Shown here: piece by piece, positions 1-7,226 of the stretch
Layout of the letters: each line of letters opens with the position of its first letter
Position numbering within the stretch: position 1 is the stretch's first letter
From: Actinomycetota bacterium
GTDB lineage: Bacteria; Actinomycetota; Acidimicrobiia; Actinomarinales; Actinomarinaceae
NCBI GenBank assembly: GCA_014239265.1
Contig: JAAZZH010000002.1
Span: 1 to 49,553, forward strand
Direction: 5' to 3'
Length of the DNA: 49,553 nucleotides
The notes under the pieces: model-generated
The model's database searches: none
Told to the model about the DNA's origin: nothing
Seen by the model: only the letters and a program-made list of their open reading frames with translations
Position numbers and translations under genes: made by a program

Positions 1-1
1 A

Positions 2-91
2 AAAAAACCCGCAGCAAAAAAACCCGCAGCTAAAAAACCCGCAGCTAAAAAACCCGCAGCTAAAAAACCCGCAGCTAAAAAACCCGCAGCT
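2..91 (+). repeat. Six in-frame 15-nt tandem repeats encoding KKPAA
   Basis: Six consecutive 15-nt units of the form AAAAAACCCGCAGCT, the first ending in A, encode Lys-Lys-Pro-Ala-Ala six times within gyrA. Copy-number change would keep the frame. The window begins inside the array, so the full copy number is unknown. Confidence 0.97.
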
Positions 92-2518
92 AAAAAGGAT
101 GTTGAAACAAAAGTATTTAATAATGAAACATCAATTCAAGTTGAGGACGAAATATCTAAATCATTTTTAGATTATGCAATGGCGGTGATTGTTTCGAGAG
201 CTTTACCAGATGTAAAAGATGGACTTAAGCCAGTGCAGAGGAGAATACTTTATTCAATGTATGAAACCGGAATAAGACCTACCGGTCCTTTTAGAAAATG
301 CTCAAAAGTAGTTGGTGACGTAATGGGTAACTATCACCCACATGGAAATGATGCAATTTATGGAACATTGGTTAGACTTGGACAACACTTCAGCACACGT
401 TACCCATTAATAGAACCACAAGGAAACTTTGGTACACCAGATGATCCACCTGCTGCGATGAGGTACACAGAATCAAGAATGTCTTTACTATCTTCACAAC
501 TTTTAGATGGAATTGATGAAGACACTGTTACTTTTGAACCAAACTACTCAGGAGAAAGTTTTGAGCCAAAGGTTTTACCAGGTAGATTCCCAAACCTTCT
601 TATTAATGGTGCAGAAGGTATCGCAGTTGCTATGGCAACAAACATGCCCCCGTATAATTTAAGAGAAATTACTGAGGCTGTTAAATTCACATTAAATACT
701 AAAAATCCAAAACCCTCAGATTATTTAAAAATAATAAAAGCTCCTGATTTTCCAACTGGTGGGCTTGTTGTTGATACCCCAACAATTAAAGATGCAATCC
801 TAAAAGGTAGAGGTTCTATTAAATTACGAGCCGTTGCTGATGTTGAAGAACTTGGAAAAGGTAAATCTGCAATCATTGTAAAAGAACTTCCATACCAAGC
901 ATCAATTGATAGAATAATGGAAAAAATTGCATCCTTAGTTCAAGACAAAAAACTAGCAGGAGTTTCTGATCTAAGAAATGAAAGCAGTGATAGAAACGGT
1001 ACAAGACTAGTTATTGAATTAAAAAGAGATGCGGTTCCACAAGTTGTTCTTAATCAGCTATTTAAACAAACACAACTACAGGATACTTTTGCAGTAAATT
1101 CAGTTGCCCTTGTTGACGGCGTACCAAAGGTGTTGTCTGTCCCACAATTAATTAACTATTACATAGAACACCAAATTGACGTTATACAAAGAAGAACTCA
1201 ATACAGATTAAAAAAAGCTGAAGACAGACTTCACATTGTTGAAGGTTTGATATTAGCTTTAGATAAAATTGACCAAATTATAAAGGTTATACGCGCATCA
1301 AAAGATGCGGAAACAGCAAGAACTTCTTTAATGAAAAAATTCAAACTTTCTGAAATCCAAGCATCACACATTCTTGATATGCCACTACGAAGATTAACCG
1401 CGCTAGAGCGAGAAAAACTGGAAGAGGAAAAAGTAGAACTTAAAAAAACAATCAAAGAATTAGCAACGATTCTTAAAAGTAGAAAAAAACAAGATGATAT
1501 TCTCGTTGAAGAACTTGAGGAAATAACTAAAAAATTTGGTGATGAAAGAAGATCACGCATCGTGCCAGATGTTGGTGAAGTCTCAATTGAAGATCTGATT
1601 GAAGATGAAGAAATTATTGTCTCAGTCTCTGCAAATGGTTATGTGAAATCTGTTCCCTCTACTGCTTATAAAAAACAAGGAAGGGGCGGTAAGGGCGTAA
1701 AAGCAGCTTCATCTGATGAGGATGTTATTGAACATTTGCTATCTACTTCTGTACATGCATATTTACTATTTTTTACAGATCAAGGAAAGGTTTACAGGGC
1801 AAAAGCTCACGAGCTACCTAAAACAACAAGAACAGCACAAGGTTCACTAATCCACAATGTACTTTCGATGTCCCAAGATGAGAAAGTTCAGGCCATTATT
1901 GATACAAGAGATTATGAGACAGAGAAGTTTCTTTTAATTATGACTGAAAAAGGAACAGTTAAAAAATCTGCATTTAAAGATTTTGATTCAAACTACAAAT
2001 CACTACAAGCAATAAAACTTAAAGAGGAAGATAAGGTTGTTTCAGTTAAAACTACCTCTGGAAAAGAAGATGTGATTCTAGTTTCCAGAAAAGGTCAGGC
2101 TATTAGATTTGATGAAAATAATCTCAAGCCACAAGGAAGAACAGCAATGGGTGTCAGGGGTATAAAACTCCGCGAAGGAGATAAAGTCGTCGGAGCAGCA
2201 ACATCTAGAGATGAAACCTTATTATTCGTAACAGCAAAAGGATATGGAAAGAGGACAAATCTTGATGAGTTCAGAAAAGCCGGTAGAGGTGGAATGGGCG
2301 TTAAGGCTTTGAAAGTAACAGAAACAAAAGGAGATTTAATTGGTGCACGTTCTGTAGATGAAGATACAGAGGTTATGCTTATGAGTACAGGTGGAACCGC
2401 AATAAGATGTGCAGTGAAACAAATAAAAAAAATGAGTAGAGCAGCTCAAGGGGTCAGAGTTATGAAACTTGCAAAAGAAGAGGAAATATCTGCTTTTATT
2501 CCAATAAAGAGCGATTAA
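2..2518 (+). CDS. gyrA: DNA gyrase subunit A, 5'-partial, with KKPAA-repeat N-terminal tail
   Basis: Type IIA topoisomerase A subunit, which cuts and rejoins DNA during supercoiling. The frame is open to the left edge, so the gene is partial. Residues normally found near the start of GyrA (EDEISKSFLDYAMAVIVSRA) lie upstream of the internal ATG at 179, so that ATG is not the true start. Before them are six KKPAA units (bases 2-91). The catalytic Tyr is in AAMRYTESR (Tyr96 from the 179 ATG). The C-terminal domain carries QGRGGKG, a GyrA box, which favours GyrA over ParC, although the DDPPAAMRYTE segment also resembles some actinobacterial ParC proteins. The quinolone-region segment reads HPHGNDAIYG. 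A DUF3566 gene follows 2 bp later, the usual actinobacterial gyrA neighbour. Confidence 0.93.
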   Translation, partial: KKPAAKKPAAKKPAAKKPAAKKPAAKKPAAKKDVETKVFNNETSIQVEDEISKSFLDYAMAVIVSRALPDVKDGLKPVQRRILYSMYETGIRPTGPFRKCSKVVGDVMGNYHPHGNDAIYGTLVRLGQHFSTRYPLIEPQGNFGTPDDPPAAMRYTESRMSLLSSQLLDGIDEDTVTFEPNYSGESFEPKVLPGRFPNLLINGAEGIAVAMATNMPPYNLREITEAVKFTLNTKNPKPSDYLKIIKAPDFPTGGLVVDTPTIKDAILKGRGSIKLRAVADVEELGKGKSAIIVKELPYQASIDRIMEKIASLVQDKKLAGVSDLRNESSDRNGTRLVIELKRDAVPQVVLNQLFKQTQLQDTFAVNSVALVDGVPKVLSVPQLINYYIEHQIDVIQRRTQYRLKKAEDRLHIVEGLILALDKIDQIIKVIRASKDAETARTSLMKKFKLSEIQASHILDMPLRRLTALEREKLEEEKVELKKTIKELATILKSRKKQDDILVEELEEITKKFGDERRSRIVPDVGEVSIEDLIEDEEIIVSVSANGYVKSVPSTAYKKQGRGGKGVKAASSDEDVIEHLLSTSVHAYLLFFTDQGKVYRAKAHELPKTTRTAQGSLIHNVLSMSQDEKVQAIIDTRDYETEKFLLIMTEKGTVKKSAFKDFDSNYKSLQAIKLKEEDKVVSVKTTSGKEDVILVSRKGQAIRFDENNLKPQGRTAMGVRGIKLREGDKVVGAATSRDETLLFVTAKGYGKRTNLDEFRKAGRGGMGVKALKVTETKGDLIGARSVDEDTEVMLMSTGGTAIRCAVKQIKKMSRAAQGVRVMKLAKEEEISAFIPIKSD

Positions 2519-2520
2519 AA

Positions 2521-3012
2521 ATGGTCAAAGTAAACAGAGTAAGAAGAATAATTAGAAAGATAGACCCATGGACGGTCTTAAAGGTAACATTTGTTCTAAA
2601 TTTTATTGTCGCACTAACCATAGTTTTGGGTTTCTCCATACTCTGGGTACTTCTCGTCAATGCTGGGGTTCCCCAAGGCCTAGAAGATATAGCTAGAAGG
2701 CTAGCTTTACTTGATGCGGATGCATCACTAGTTGGGAATATTGAACCACTTTTTTCATCAGTTGTATTTCTTGCGACTGTTTACCTTTTAACACAAACAG
2801 CTTTAGCAACAATTGGAGCTTTTTTCTACAATCTAGTCTCAGATCTGGTTGGAGGTATTGAAGTAGTCGTTCTTGAAGAATCTTATAGTGAAGCACAAGA
2901 AACTACTCCAGTAGCTTCACAAGACGAAAACCAAGACAGTAAAGAAACTATGATGATGACTTTTTCAAAAACATTAAAAAATCTTAAAAACGAAGAAGAA
3001 GACACAGAATAA
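2521..3012 (+). CDS. DUF3566 transmembrane protein downstream of gyrA
   Basis: A 163-residue membrane protein of the DUF3566 family, which in Actinobacteria is usually encoded right after gyrA. Visible marks are the basic N-terminus, the DPWTVLKVTFVLNF motif near residues 16-29, two hydrophobic segments (about 24-48 and 75-105) and the VGGIEVVVLEE segment. The last 40 residues are acidic and low in complexity. It starts 2 bp after the gyrA stop, so it is probably co-transcribed. The molecular role is unknown to me; the assignment rests on motif and position. Confidence 0.88.
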   Translation: MVKVNRVRRIIRKIDPWTVLKVTFVLNFIVALTIVLGFSILWVLLVNAGVPQGLEDIARRLALLDADASLVGNIEPLFSSVVFLATVYLLTQTALATIGAFFYNLVSDLVGGIEVVVLEESYSEAQETTPVASQDENQDSKETMMMTFSKTLKNLKNEEEDTE

Positions 3013-3017
3013 TTTGC

Positions 3018-3023
3018 TACAAT
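3018..3023 (+). promoter_or_regulatory. Extended -10 promoter for the B12 riboswitch transcript
   Basis: TTTGCTACAAT contains TGn followed by TACAAT, an extended -10 element. It would start transcription about 15-20 nt before the riboswitch. No clear -35 is visible, as is common with extended -10 promoters. Confidence 0.55.
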
Positions 3024-3041
3024 CTTTTAAACAAAGAAATT

Positions 3042-3114
3042 AAAAAGCGAAGTTAGTGAAACTCTAACACTGTCCCGCAACTGTAATTCGAAAGATAAGT
3101 CAGGTCGCCTTTTT
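3042..3114 (+). ncRNA. Cobalamin riboswitch (compact)
   Basis: The conserved cobalamin core is present: GTGAAACTC, then ACTGTCCCGCAACTGTAA, then AAGTCAGG. The first stem pairs AAAAAGCGA (3042-3050) with TCGC plus TTTTT (3105-3108 and 3110-3114) around a bulged C. The T-run after this stem could double as a terminator. The element is only about 73 nt, shorter than the common adenosylcobalamin class and closer to the compact types found in marine metagenomes. It lies just upstream of a B12-type binding protein gene. Confidence 0.85.
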
Positions 3115-3137
3115 ATTTTTACTAAAACAACAATCCT

Positions 3138-3170
3138 CGAGAGAAGGAATGGAGTATCAATCTTTTCTCG
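3138..3170 (+). promoter_or_regulatory. Hairpin between riboswitch and start codon
   Basis: CGAGAGAA (3138-3145) pairs with TTTTCTCG (3163-3170), 8 bp with one G-U, around a 17-nt loop. The loop encloses the ATG at 3149, an argument against that codon as the start. It may be part of the riboswitch expression platform. Confidence 0.4.
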
Positions 3171-3187
3171 TGGTAAGAAAGGAAATT

Positions 3188-4150
3188 ATGAAATATAAGA
3201 TACTAATTCTTGCCGCGTTGATAACGATGTGTACAGGCTCTGAAGAGTCAAGCATAGAACAAAGAGTTGTTTCGTTATCTACTACACACACAGAAGTCAT
3301 CCAAGTTCTAGGAGGTGAAAGTCTTTTAGTCGGCGTTGATTCATTCTCGGAAACAGAACTACCTATTAAAAAAATTGATGCATTTACTGTTACTGCTGAA
3401 GAATTACTGGAGTTAAATCCTGATCTTGTAGTGGTAGCATTTGATTTTAATGGAATCATTGAAGGGTTAGAAAGCTTAGAAATAAACTATGCTTTACTTC
3501 CTCCCGCAAGAGATTTCGATGATGTATATACACAAATTGAAGAAATTGGAAATCTAATAAACAAATCTGACGAATCATTAGAACTCGTTTCAGCAATGCA
3601 AAGTGATGTTGAAGAGATTATTCAAAACTTTTCATCAGAAAATACAACCGTTTTTCATGAAATTGGATTTACTTATGGAATATACACTATAAATGAGAAT
3701 TCTTTTATAGGTGAAATCTATAATCTTTTGGGAATAAACAATGTTGCCAACCTAAAAGAAGATCCATTTGGCAGTGGATATCCTGAATTTTCAGAAGAAG
3801 AAGTATTGGCCTCCAATCCAAATCTAATTGTTGTAGGTCACTCAGACTATTTGAATAAAGATCTATCAACAAGAGTTGGATGGGGAGAGATTACCGCAGT
3901 ACAAAGTGGAAATGTTTTCTTTTTAGATGAAAATTTAGCTAACAACTGGGGAGCCAGCACAGTTGACTTGTTAAATACTTTATCTGCAATAGGACAATCT
4001 CAAGAAGATCCGGGAATCGTTTATTCAAACCTATATTCTGAGGAGATACAAAATTCCTCAGTCTTCGAAAATAATATACTCTATCTAGTACTGTTTATCT
4101 TGATAGGTTTAGTTGCATATTCACGAACTAGCCAAAAAGAAACAGTTTAA
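3188..4150 (+). CDS. Periplasmic binding protein, cobalamin (BtuF-like) type, membrane-anchored
   Basis: Cluster A-II substrate-binding protein of about 320 residues. It has the RVVSLSTTHTEVIQVLGG opening, the ELLELNPDLVVV motif and a second lobe with EEEVLASNPNLIVVG, as in BtuF and FhuD-like proteins. The B12 riboswitch upstream points to cobalamin or a corrinoid as ligand. I chose ATG 3188 because AAAGGA lies 5 nt before it; the ATG at 3149 sits in a hairpin loop with poor ribosome-site spacing. The N-terminus is a signal peptide with a Cys in a weak lipobox (LITMC). Unusually, there is also a C-terminal hydrophobic segment (about 298-314) followed by RTSQKE. No permease or ATPase gene is adjacent. 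Confidence 0.78.
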   Translation: MKYKILILAALITMCTGSEESSIEQRVVSLSTTHTEVIQVLGGESLLVGVDSFSETELPIKKIDAFTVTAEELLELNPDLVVVAFDFNGIIEGLESLEINYALLPPARDFDDVYTQIEEIGNLINKSDESLELVSAMQSDVEEIIQNFSSENTTVFHEIGFTYGIYTINENSFIGEIYNLLGINNVANLKEDPFGSGYPEFSEEEVLASNPNLIVVGHSDYLNKDLSTRVGWGEITAVQSGNVFFLDENLANNWGASTVDLLNTLSAIGQSQEDPGIVYSNLYSEEIQNSSVFENNILYLVLFILIGLVAYSRTSQKETV

Positions 4151-4158
4151 GGAGAAAA

Positions 4159-5067
4159 ATGAAGGGTTATTCACAAGATTTATACATATTAGCTTTTGAT
4201 CACAGGGGAACTATAACTAAAGGTCTTTTGGGAGTAGAGGGTAGAGAACCTACCGCAGAAGAGTCAGAAAAAGTCACTGAATTGAAAAACATCATCTTTG
4301 ACGGCTTTTTAAAAGCTAAAGAATCTGGAATAACTGGTGGGGATCCCGCAATACTCGTTGATGAAACTTTTGGTCTAGATGTTCAACAAAAAGCAAAAGA
4401 AATGGGGATTAAGTTTGCTGCCCCAGTTGAAAAATCTGGCCAAAAAGTTTTCGATTTTGAATATGGCGATCAATTCGGTGAAAAAATTAATGAAATCGGT
4501 GCAGATTTTGTAAAAATCTTAGTTCGATGGAACCCAGATGATGATGAAGAAACTAGAGCAACGCAGGGAAGCAGGATTAAAGAATTATCAGATTGGCTTA
4601 CAGAAAATGATAAAAAATTTCTTTTAGAGTTTCTTGTACCCGCAACAGAAGAACAATTAGCATCTGTTGAAAATGACCAAGCTCGTTATGATTCTGAGAT
4701 CAGACCCATGCTAGCCGTCAAAGTTGTAGAGGAAATGCGTGAAAGAGGAGCTGACCCAGATATCTGGAAGATAGAGGGACTTGACACAGCTGAAGACTGT
4801 GAGAAAGTAGCTGCTGCTATTAAAGCTGGAGACAGAGAAAATGTTATTGCTGTAGTTTTAGGTAGAGGGGCAACTGATGAAAAAGTTAACGAATGGCTCC
4901 GTGCAGGATCTTCTGTAGAAGGGTATAAAGGTTTCGCCATAGGCAGATCTATCTTTTGGAATGCACTAAAAAGTTTTCATGAAGGAGAAAAATCCAGAGA
5001 AGAAGCAGTTAGTGAAATTGCTGAATCATACCTTGGATTCCTCTCTGTTTATCAAAACGGGAGTTAA
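4159..5067 (+). CDS. DUF2090 / LacD-like class I aldolase family protein
   Basis: A 302-residue TIM-barrel protein of the DUF2090 family, which otherwise occurs as the C-terminal half of some IolC proteins (2-deoxy-5-keto-gluconate 6-phosphate metabolism) and is related to LacD tagatose-bisphosphate aldolases. Visible motifs are LYILAFDHRG near the start, ADFVKILVRWNPD, KKFLLEFLVPA, DIWKIEGLDTAEDC and GFAIGRSIFW at the barrel end. Lys in VKIL or WKIEG is a candidate Schiff-base residue (inference). It has a good AAGGAG site and sits between the B12-type binding protein and a phosphofructokinase gene, so a sugar-bisphosphate aldolase role in glycolysis is plausible but unproven. Confidence 0.7.
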   Translation: MKGYSQDLYILAFDHRGTITKGLLGVEGREPTAEESEKVTELKNIIFDGFLKAKESGITGGDPAILVDETFGLDVQQKAKEMGIKFAAPVEKSGQKVFDFEYGDQFGEKINEIGADFVKILVRWNPDDDEETRATQGSRIKELSDWLTENDKKFLLEFLVPATEEQLASVENDQARYDSEIRPMLAVKVVEEMRERGADPDIWKIEGLDTAEDCEKVAAAIKAGDRENVIAVVLGRGATDEKVNEWLRAGSSVEGYKGFAIGRSIFWNALKSFHEGEKSREEAVSEIAESYLGFLSVYQNGS

Positions 5068-5071
5068 ATAA

Positions 5072-6274
5072 GTGTCAGCAGGAAAAGCTGTTATTGGACA
5101 ATCTGGCGGACCAACCGCAGTCATCAACAGGTCCCTTGTTGGCTTTATTAAAGAAGCAGTAAATCATGATTTTGATGAAATATTAGGTGCAAAACACGGA
5201 TTAGCTGGGATGCTAGGGGAAGACTTTGTTGATCTATCAAATTTATCTGAATCCCAACTATACGGGATTGGAAAAACTCCTGCCGCTGCTTTAGGTTCAG
5301 TTAGACAAAAACCAACAGATTCTGATATTGAAAAATTAATTTCTATATTTGAAAAGCAAAATATAAGAAATTTTTTCTATATCGGAGGAAACGATTCTGC
5401 AGAAACTGCAAATTTAGTATCTGAGGGGGCAAAAAATATCGGATATGAAATGAAGGCATTCCACATACCAAAAACAATTGATAATGATCTTCGTGAAACT
5501 GATCACTGTCCTGGATATGGTTCTGCTGCTAGGTTTGTAGCTCATGCATTCCAAGGTGATGATGCTGACAACAGAAGTCTTGGTGGGATAAAAATTAATG
5601 TACTAATGGGAAGGCATGCGGGTTGGTTAACAGCTGCTAGTACACTAGGAAAATCTGCAGAGGAAGATGGTCCTCACCTAGTTTATGTCCCAGAGAAAAC
5701 TTTTAACATTGACACATTCTTAAAAGAAGTAAAAGAGGTCTACGATGCTCTTGGGAGATGTGTTATTGCTATTTCCGAAGGAGTTCACAACGAAGATGGC
5801 GAATACTTTCTACAAACATATGCTAACCAAACCGGTTCAGGACTTGCCGGTAAAACTGATAGTCATGGAAATATTCAACTATCTGGTTCCGGAGCCCTTG
5901 GAGATACTTTAACCAACATAGTTTCTGAATATATAGAAGGAGCAAGAGTTAGAGCAGACACATTTGGATACTTACAGAGATCATTTATAGCTGATATCTC
6001 TCAAGTTGACGCAGAAGAAGCAGAGAGAGTTGGACAACACGCAGTTATTGCATCAAAAGAACTTGATAGTGGGTCTGTAATACTTAAAAGGCAATTTTCA
6101 GAAAAATATCATTGCGATGTAGAGGTTGTTGACCTTCATAAAGTCGCAAAACACACAAAAGATATGCCTGAAGAGTTCTTAGACAATACAAAACCCTATG
6201 TCACAAATGACTTTTTTGAATATGCAATGCCGCTTACGGGTGGGATAGAGCCCAAAACTCAAATTTTTGTATAG
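5072..6274 (+). CDS. pfp: 6-phosphofructokinase, pyrophosphate-dependent type
   Basis: A 400-residue phosphofructokinase, phosphorylating fructose 6-phosphate. The N-terminus has the GQSGGPTAVINRS nucleotide or PPi loop. GGND at 105-108 and PKTIDND at 133-139 are the residues that distinguish PPi-dependent enzymes (Asp in place of Gly104, Lys in place of Gly124 of the E. coli ATP enzyme). MGRHAGWL and the effector or substrate segment near YLQRS are also present. It starts with GTG, 4 nt after the aldolase-like gene and preceded by GGGAG. PPi dependence is read from residues only. Confidence 0.88.
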   Translation: MSAGKAVIGQSGGPTAVINRSLVGFIKEAVNHDFDEILGAKHGLAGMLGEDFVDLSNLSESQLYGIGKTPAAALGSVRQKPTDSDIEKLISIFEKQNIRNFFYIGGNDSAETANLVSEGAKNIGYEMKAFHIPKTIDNDLRETDHCPGYGSAARFVAHAFQGDDADNRSLGGIKINVLMGRHAGWLTAASTLGKSAEEDGPHLVYVPEKTFNIDTFLKEVKEVYDALGRCVIAISEGVHNEDGEYFLQTYANQTGSGLAGKTDSHGNIQLSGSGALGDTLTNIVSEYIEGARVRADTFGYLQRSFIADISQVDAEEAERVGQHAVIASKELDSGSVILKRQFSEKYHCDVEVVDLHKVAKHTKDMPEEFLDNTKPYVTNDFFEYAMPLTGGIEPKTQIFV

Positions 6275-6718
6275 ATGTCCAAAATAATCCTATCAAGAGG
6301 GGATTTTCAAGCTTTTTGGGAAGCAACAGTAAGATACTATGAACTTGATCCTCAGGGTGTAATGCACAATGCGAACCATGTTGCATTTTTCGATCAAGCA
6401 ATAACTGCGTATTTTAAATATGTTAATTATGACTACTTGAATGACATAGAGGAGACGAAAAAAGATTTTCATACTGTCCAGGTCAAAGTTCAATACAATA
6501 AACCTCTTTATTTTGATCAAGAAGTTGAGATAGGTACAAAAATTAAAGAAATAGGAAATACAAGCATGACTTGGATAATGGGAATGTTTTTGATAGAAAC
6601 AGGTGAGTTAGTAAGTTCCTGCGAGGCAGTTCACGTATATACAGATCAAATAACAATGAAACCAACACCAATAACAGAAGACCTTAAAGAAAAACTCAAA
6701 TTTAAATCTAAGATATAG
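6275..6718 (+). CDS. Acyl-CoA thioesterase, 4-hydroxybenzoyl-CoA thioesterase (hot-dog) family
   Basis: A 147-residue single hot-dog domain. The RYYELDPQGVMHNANHVAFF segment matches the 4HBT signature, with the Asp that acts in catalysis in this family. The start codon follows the phosphofructokinase stop codon directly, so the two are probably translationally coupled. The substrate cannot be told from sequence; YbgC- or FcbC-like enzymes act on short or aromatic acyl-CoA. Confidence 0.8.
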   Translation: MSKIILSRGDFQAFWEATVRYYELDPQGVMHNANHVAFFDQAITAYFKYVNYDYLNDIEETKKDFHTVQVKVQYNKPLYFDQEVEIGTKIKEIGNTSMTWIMGMFLIETGELVSSCEAVHVYTDQITMKPTPITEDLKEKLKFKSKI

Positions 6719-6721
6719 AAC

Positions 6722-7222
6722 GTGATAAAAAATCGGTTTGTAACAGCATTAGTAGTTCTATTCTTTGCTACCGCATGCTCAACCGGAACAGATTCAAGTG
6801 TTGTTTCTTTGTCAGCCGAATCAACAACTACTTCGACTATAGCTGAAGAAGACTATCCAATTGTTTTAACTAAGTGCTTAAACGAAGAAAAGGGTTATGA
6901 CATAGTAACTCCCTTTGATATACAAGATTTAAAAACAACAATTAGTCAGTTAAGCACAAGCAAAGATGAAGAATTACAGCTAGGAGAGGATGTTAATTAC
7001 TGTATTAACAAATATAATCTTTGGTCAGATTCATCTTCACAAAACCCAGAAGAGCTTGCAAAATTATATGATGAAAATCTTGAATTAGCTAAATGTTTAA
7101 GAGAAAAGGGGATAAACGTGCAAGACCCAACCCAACAAGAGCCTAAGCTTGATTTAAGTGGATTAAAAAGTTCAAAAGATAGTATTACCCCATTGTTACA
7201 AGAGTGTGGTTGGGAGAAATAA
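6722..7222 (+). CDS. Lipoprotein with two Cys-Cys units (paralogue 1)
   Basis: A 166-residue predicted lipoprotein (GTG start; signal peptide ending in FFATAC, lipid Cys19), then a Ser/Thr-rich linker and two similar units. Unit 1 has Cys52 and Cys94; unit 2 has Cys125 and Cys162 with KCLREKGINVQDP. It is clearly paralogous to the proteins at 9844, 10451 and 14556, and closest to the one at 10451: both have YNLW after the second Cys and an NPxE segment before unit 2. It is placed at the end of the pfp run and convergent with the histidine kinase gene. Function unknown. The paired Cys suggest disulfide-stabilised extracytoplasmic domains. Confidence 0.75.
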   Translation: MIKNRFVTALVVLFFATACSTGTDSSVVSLSAESTTTSTIAEEDYPIVLTKCLNEEKGYDIVTPFDIQDLKTTISQLSTSKDEELQLGEDVNYCINKYNLWSDSSSQNPEELAKLYDENLELAKCLREKGINVQDPTQQEPKLDLSGLKSSKDSITPLLQECGWEK

Positions 7223-7226
7223 GTAT

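Noticed and set aside
2-91. Tandem repeats at the left edge as a CRISPR array or origin iterons
   Set aside because: The units have no spacers and are in frame with gyrA, encoding KKPAA. A coding tandem repeat explains them fully.
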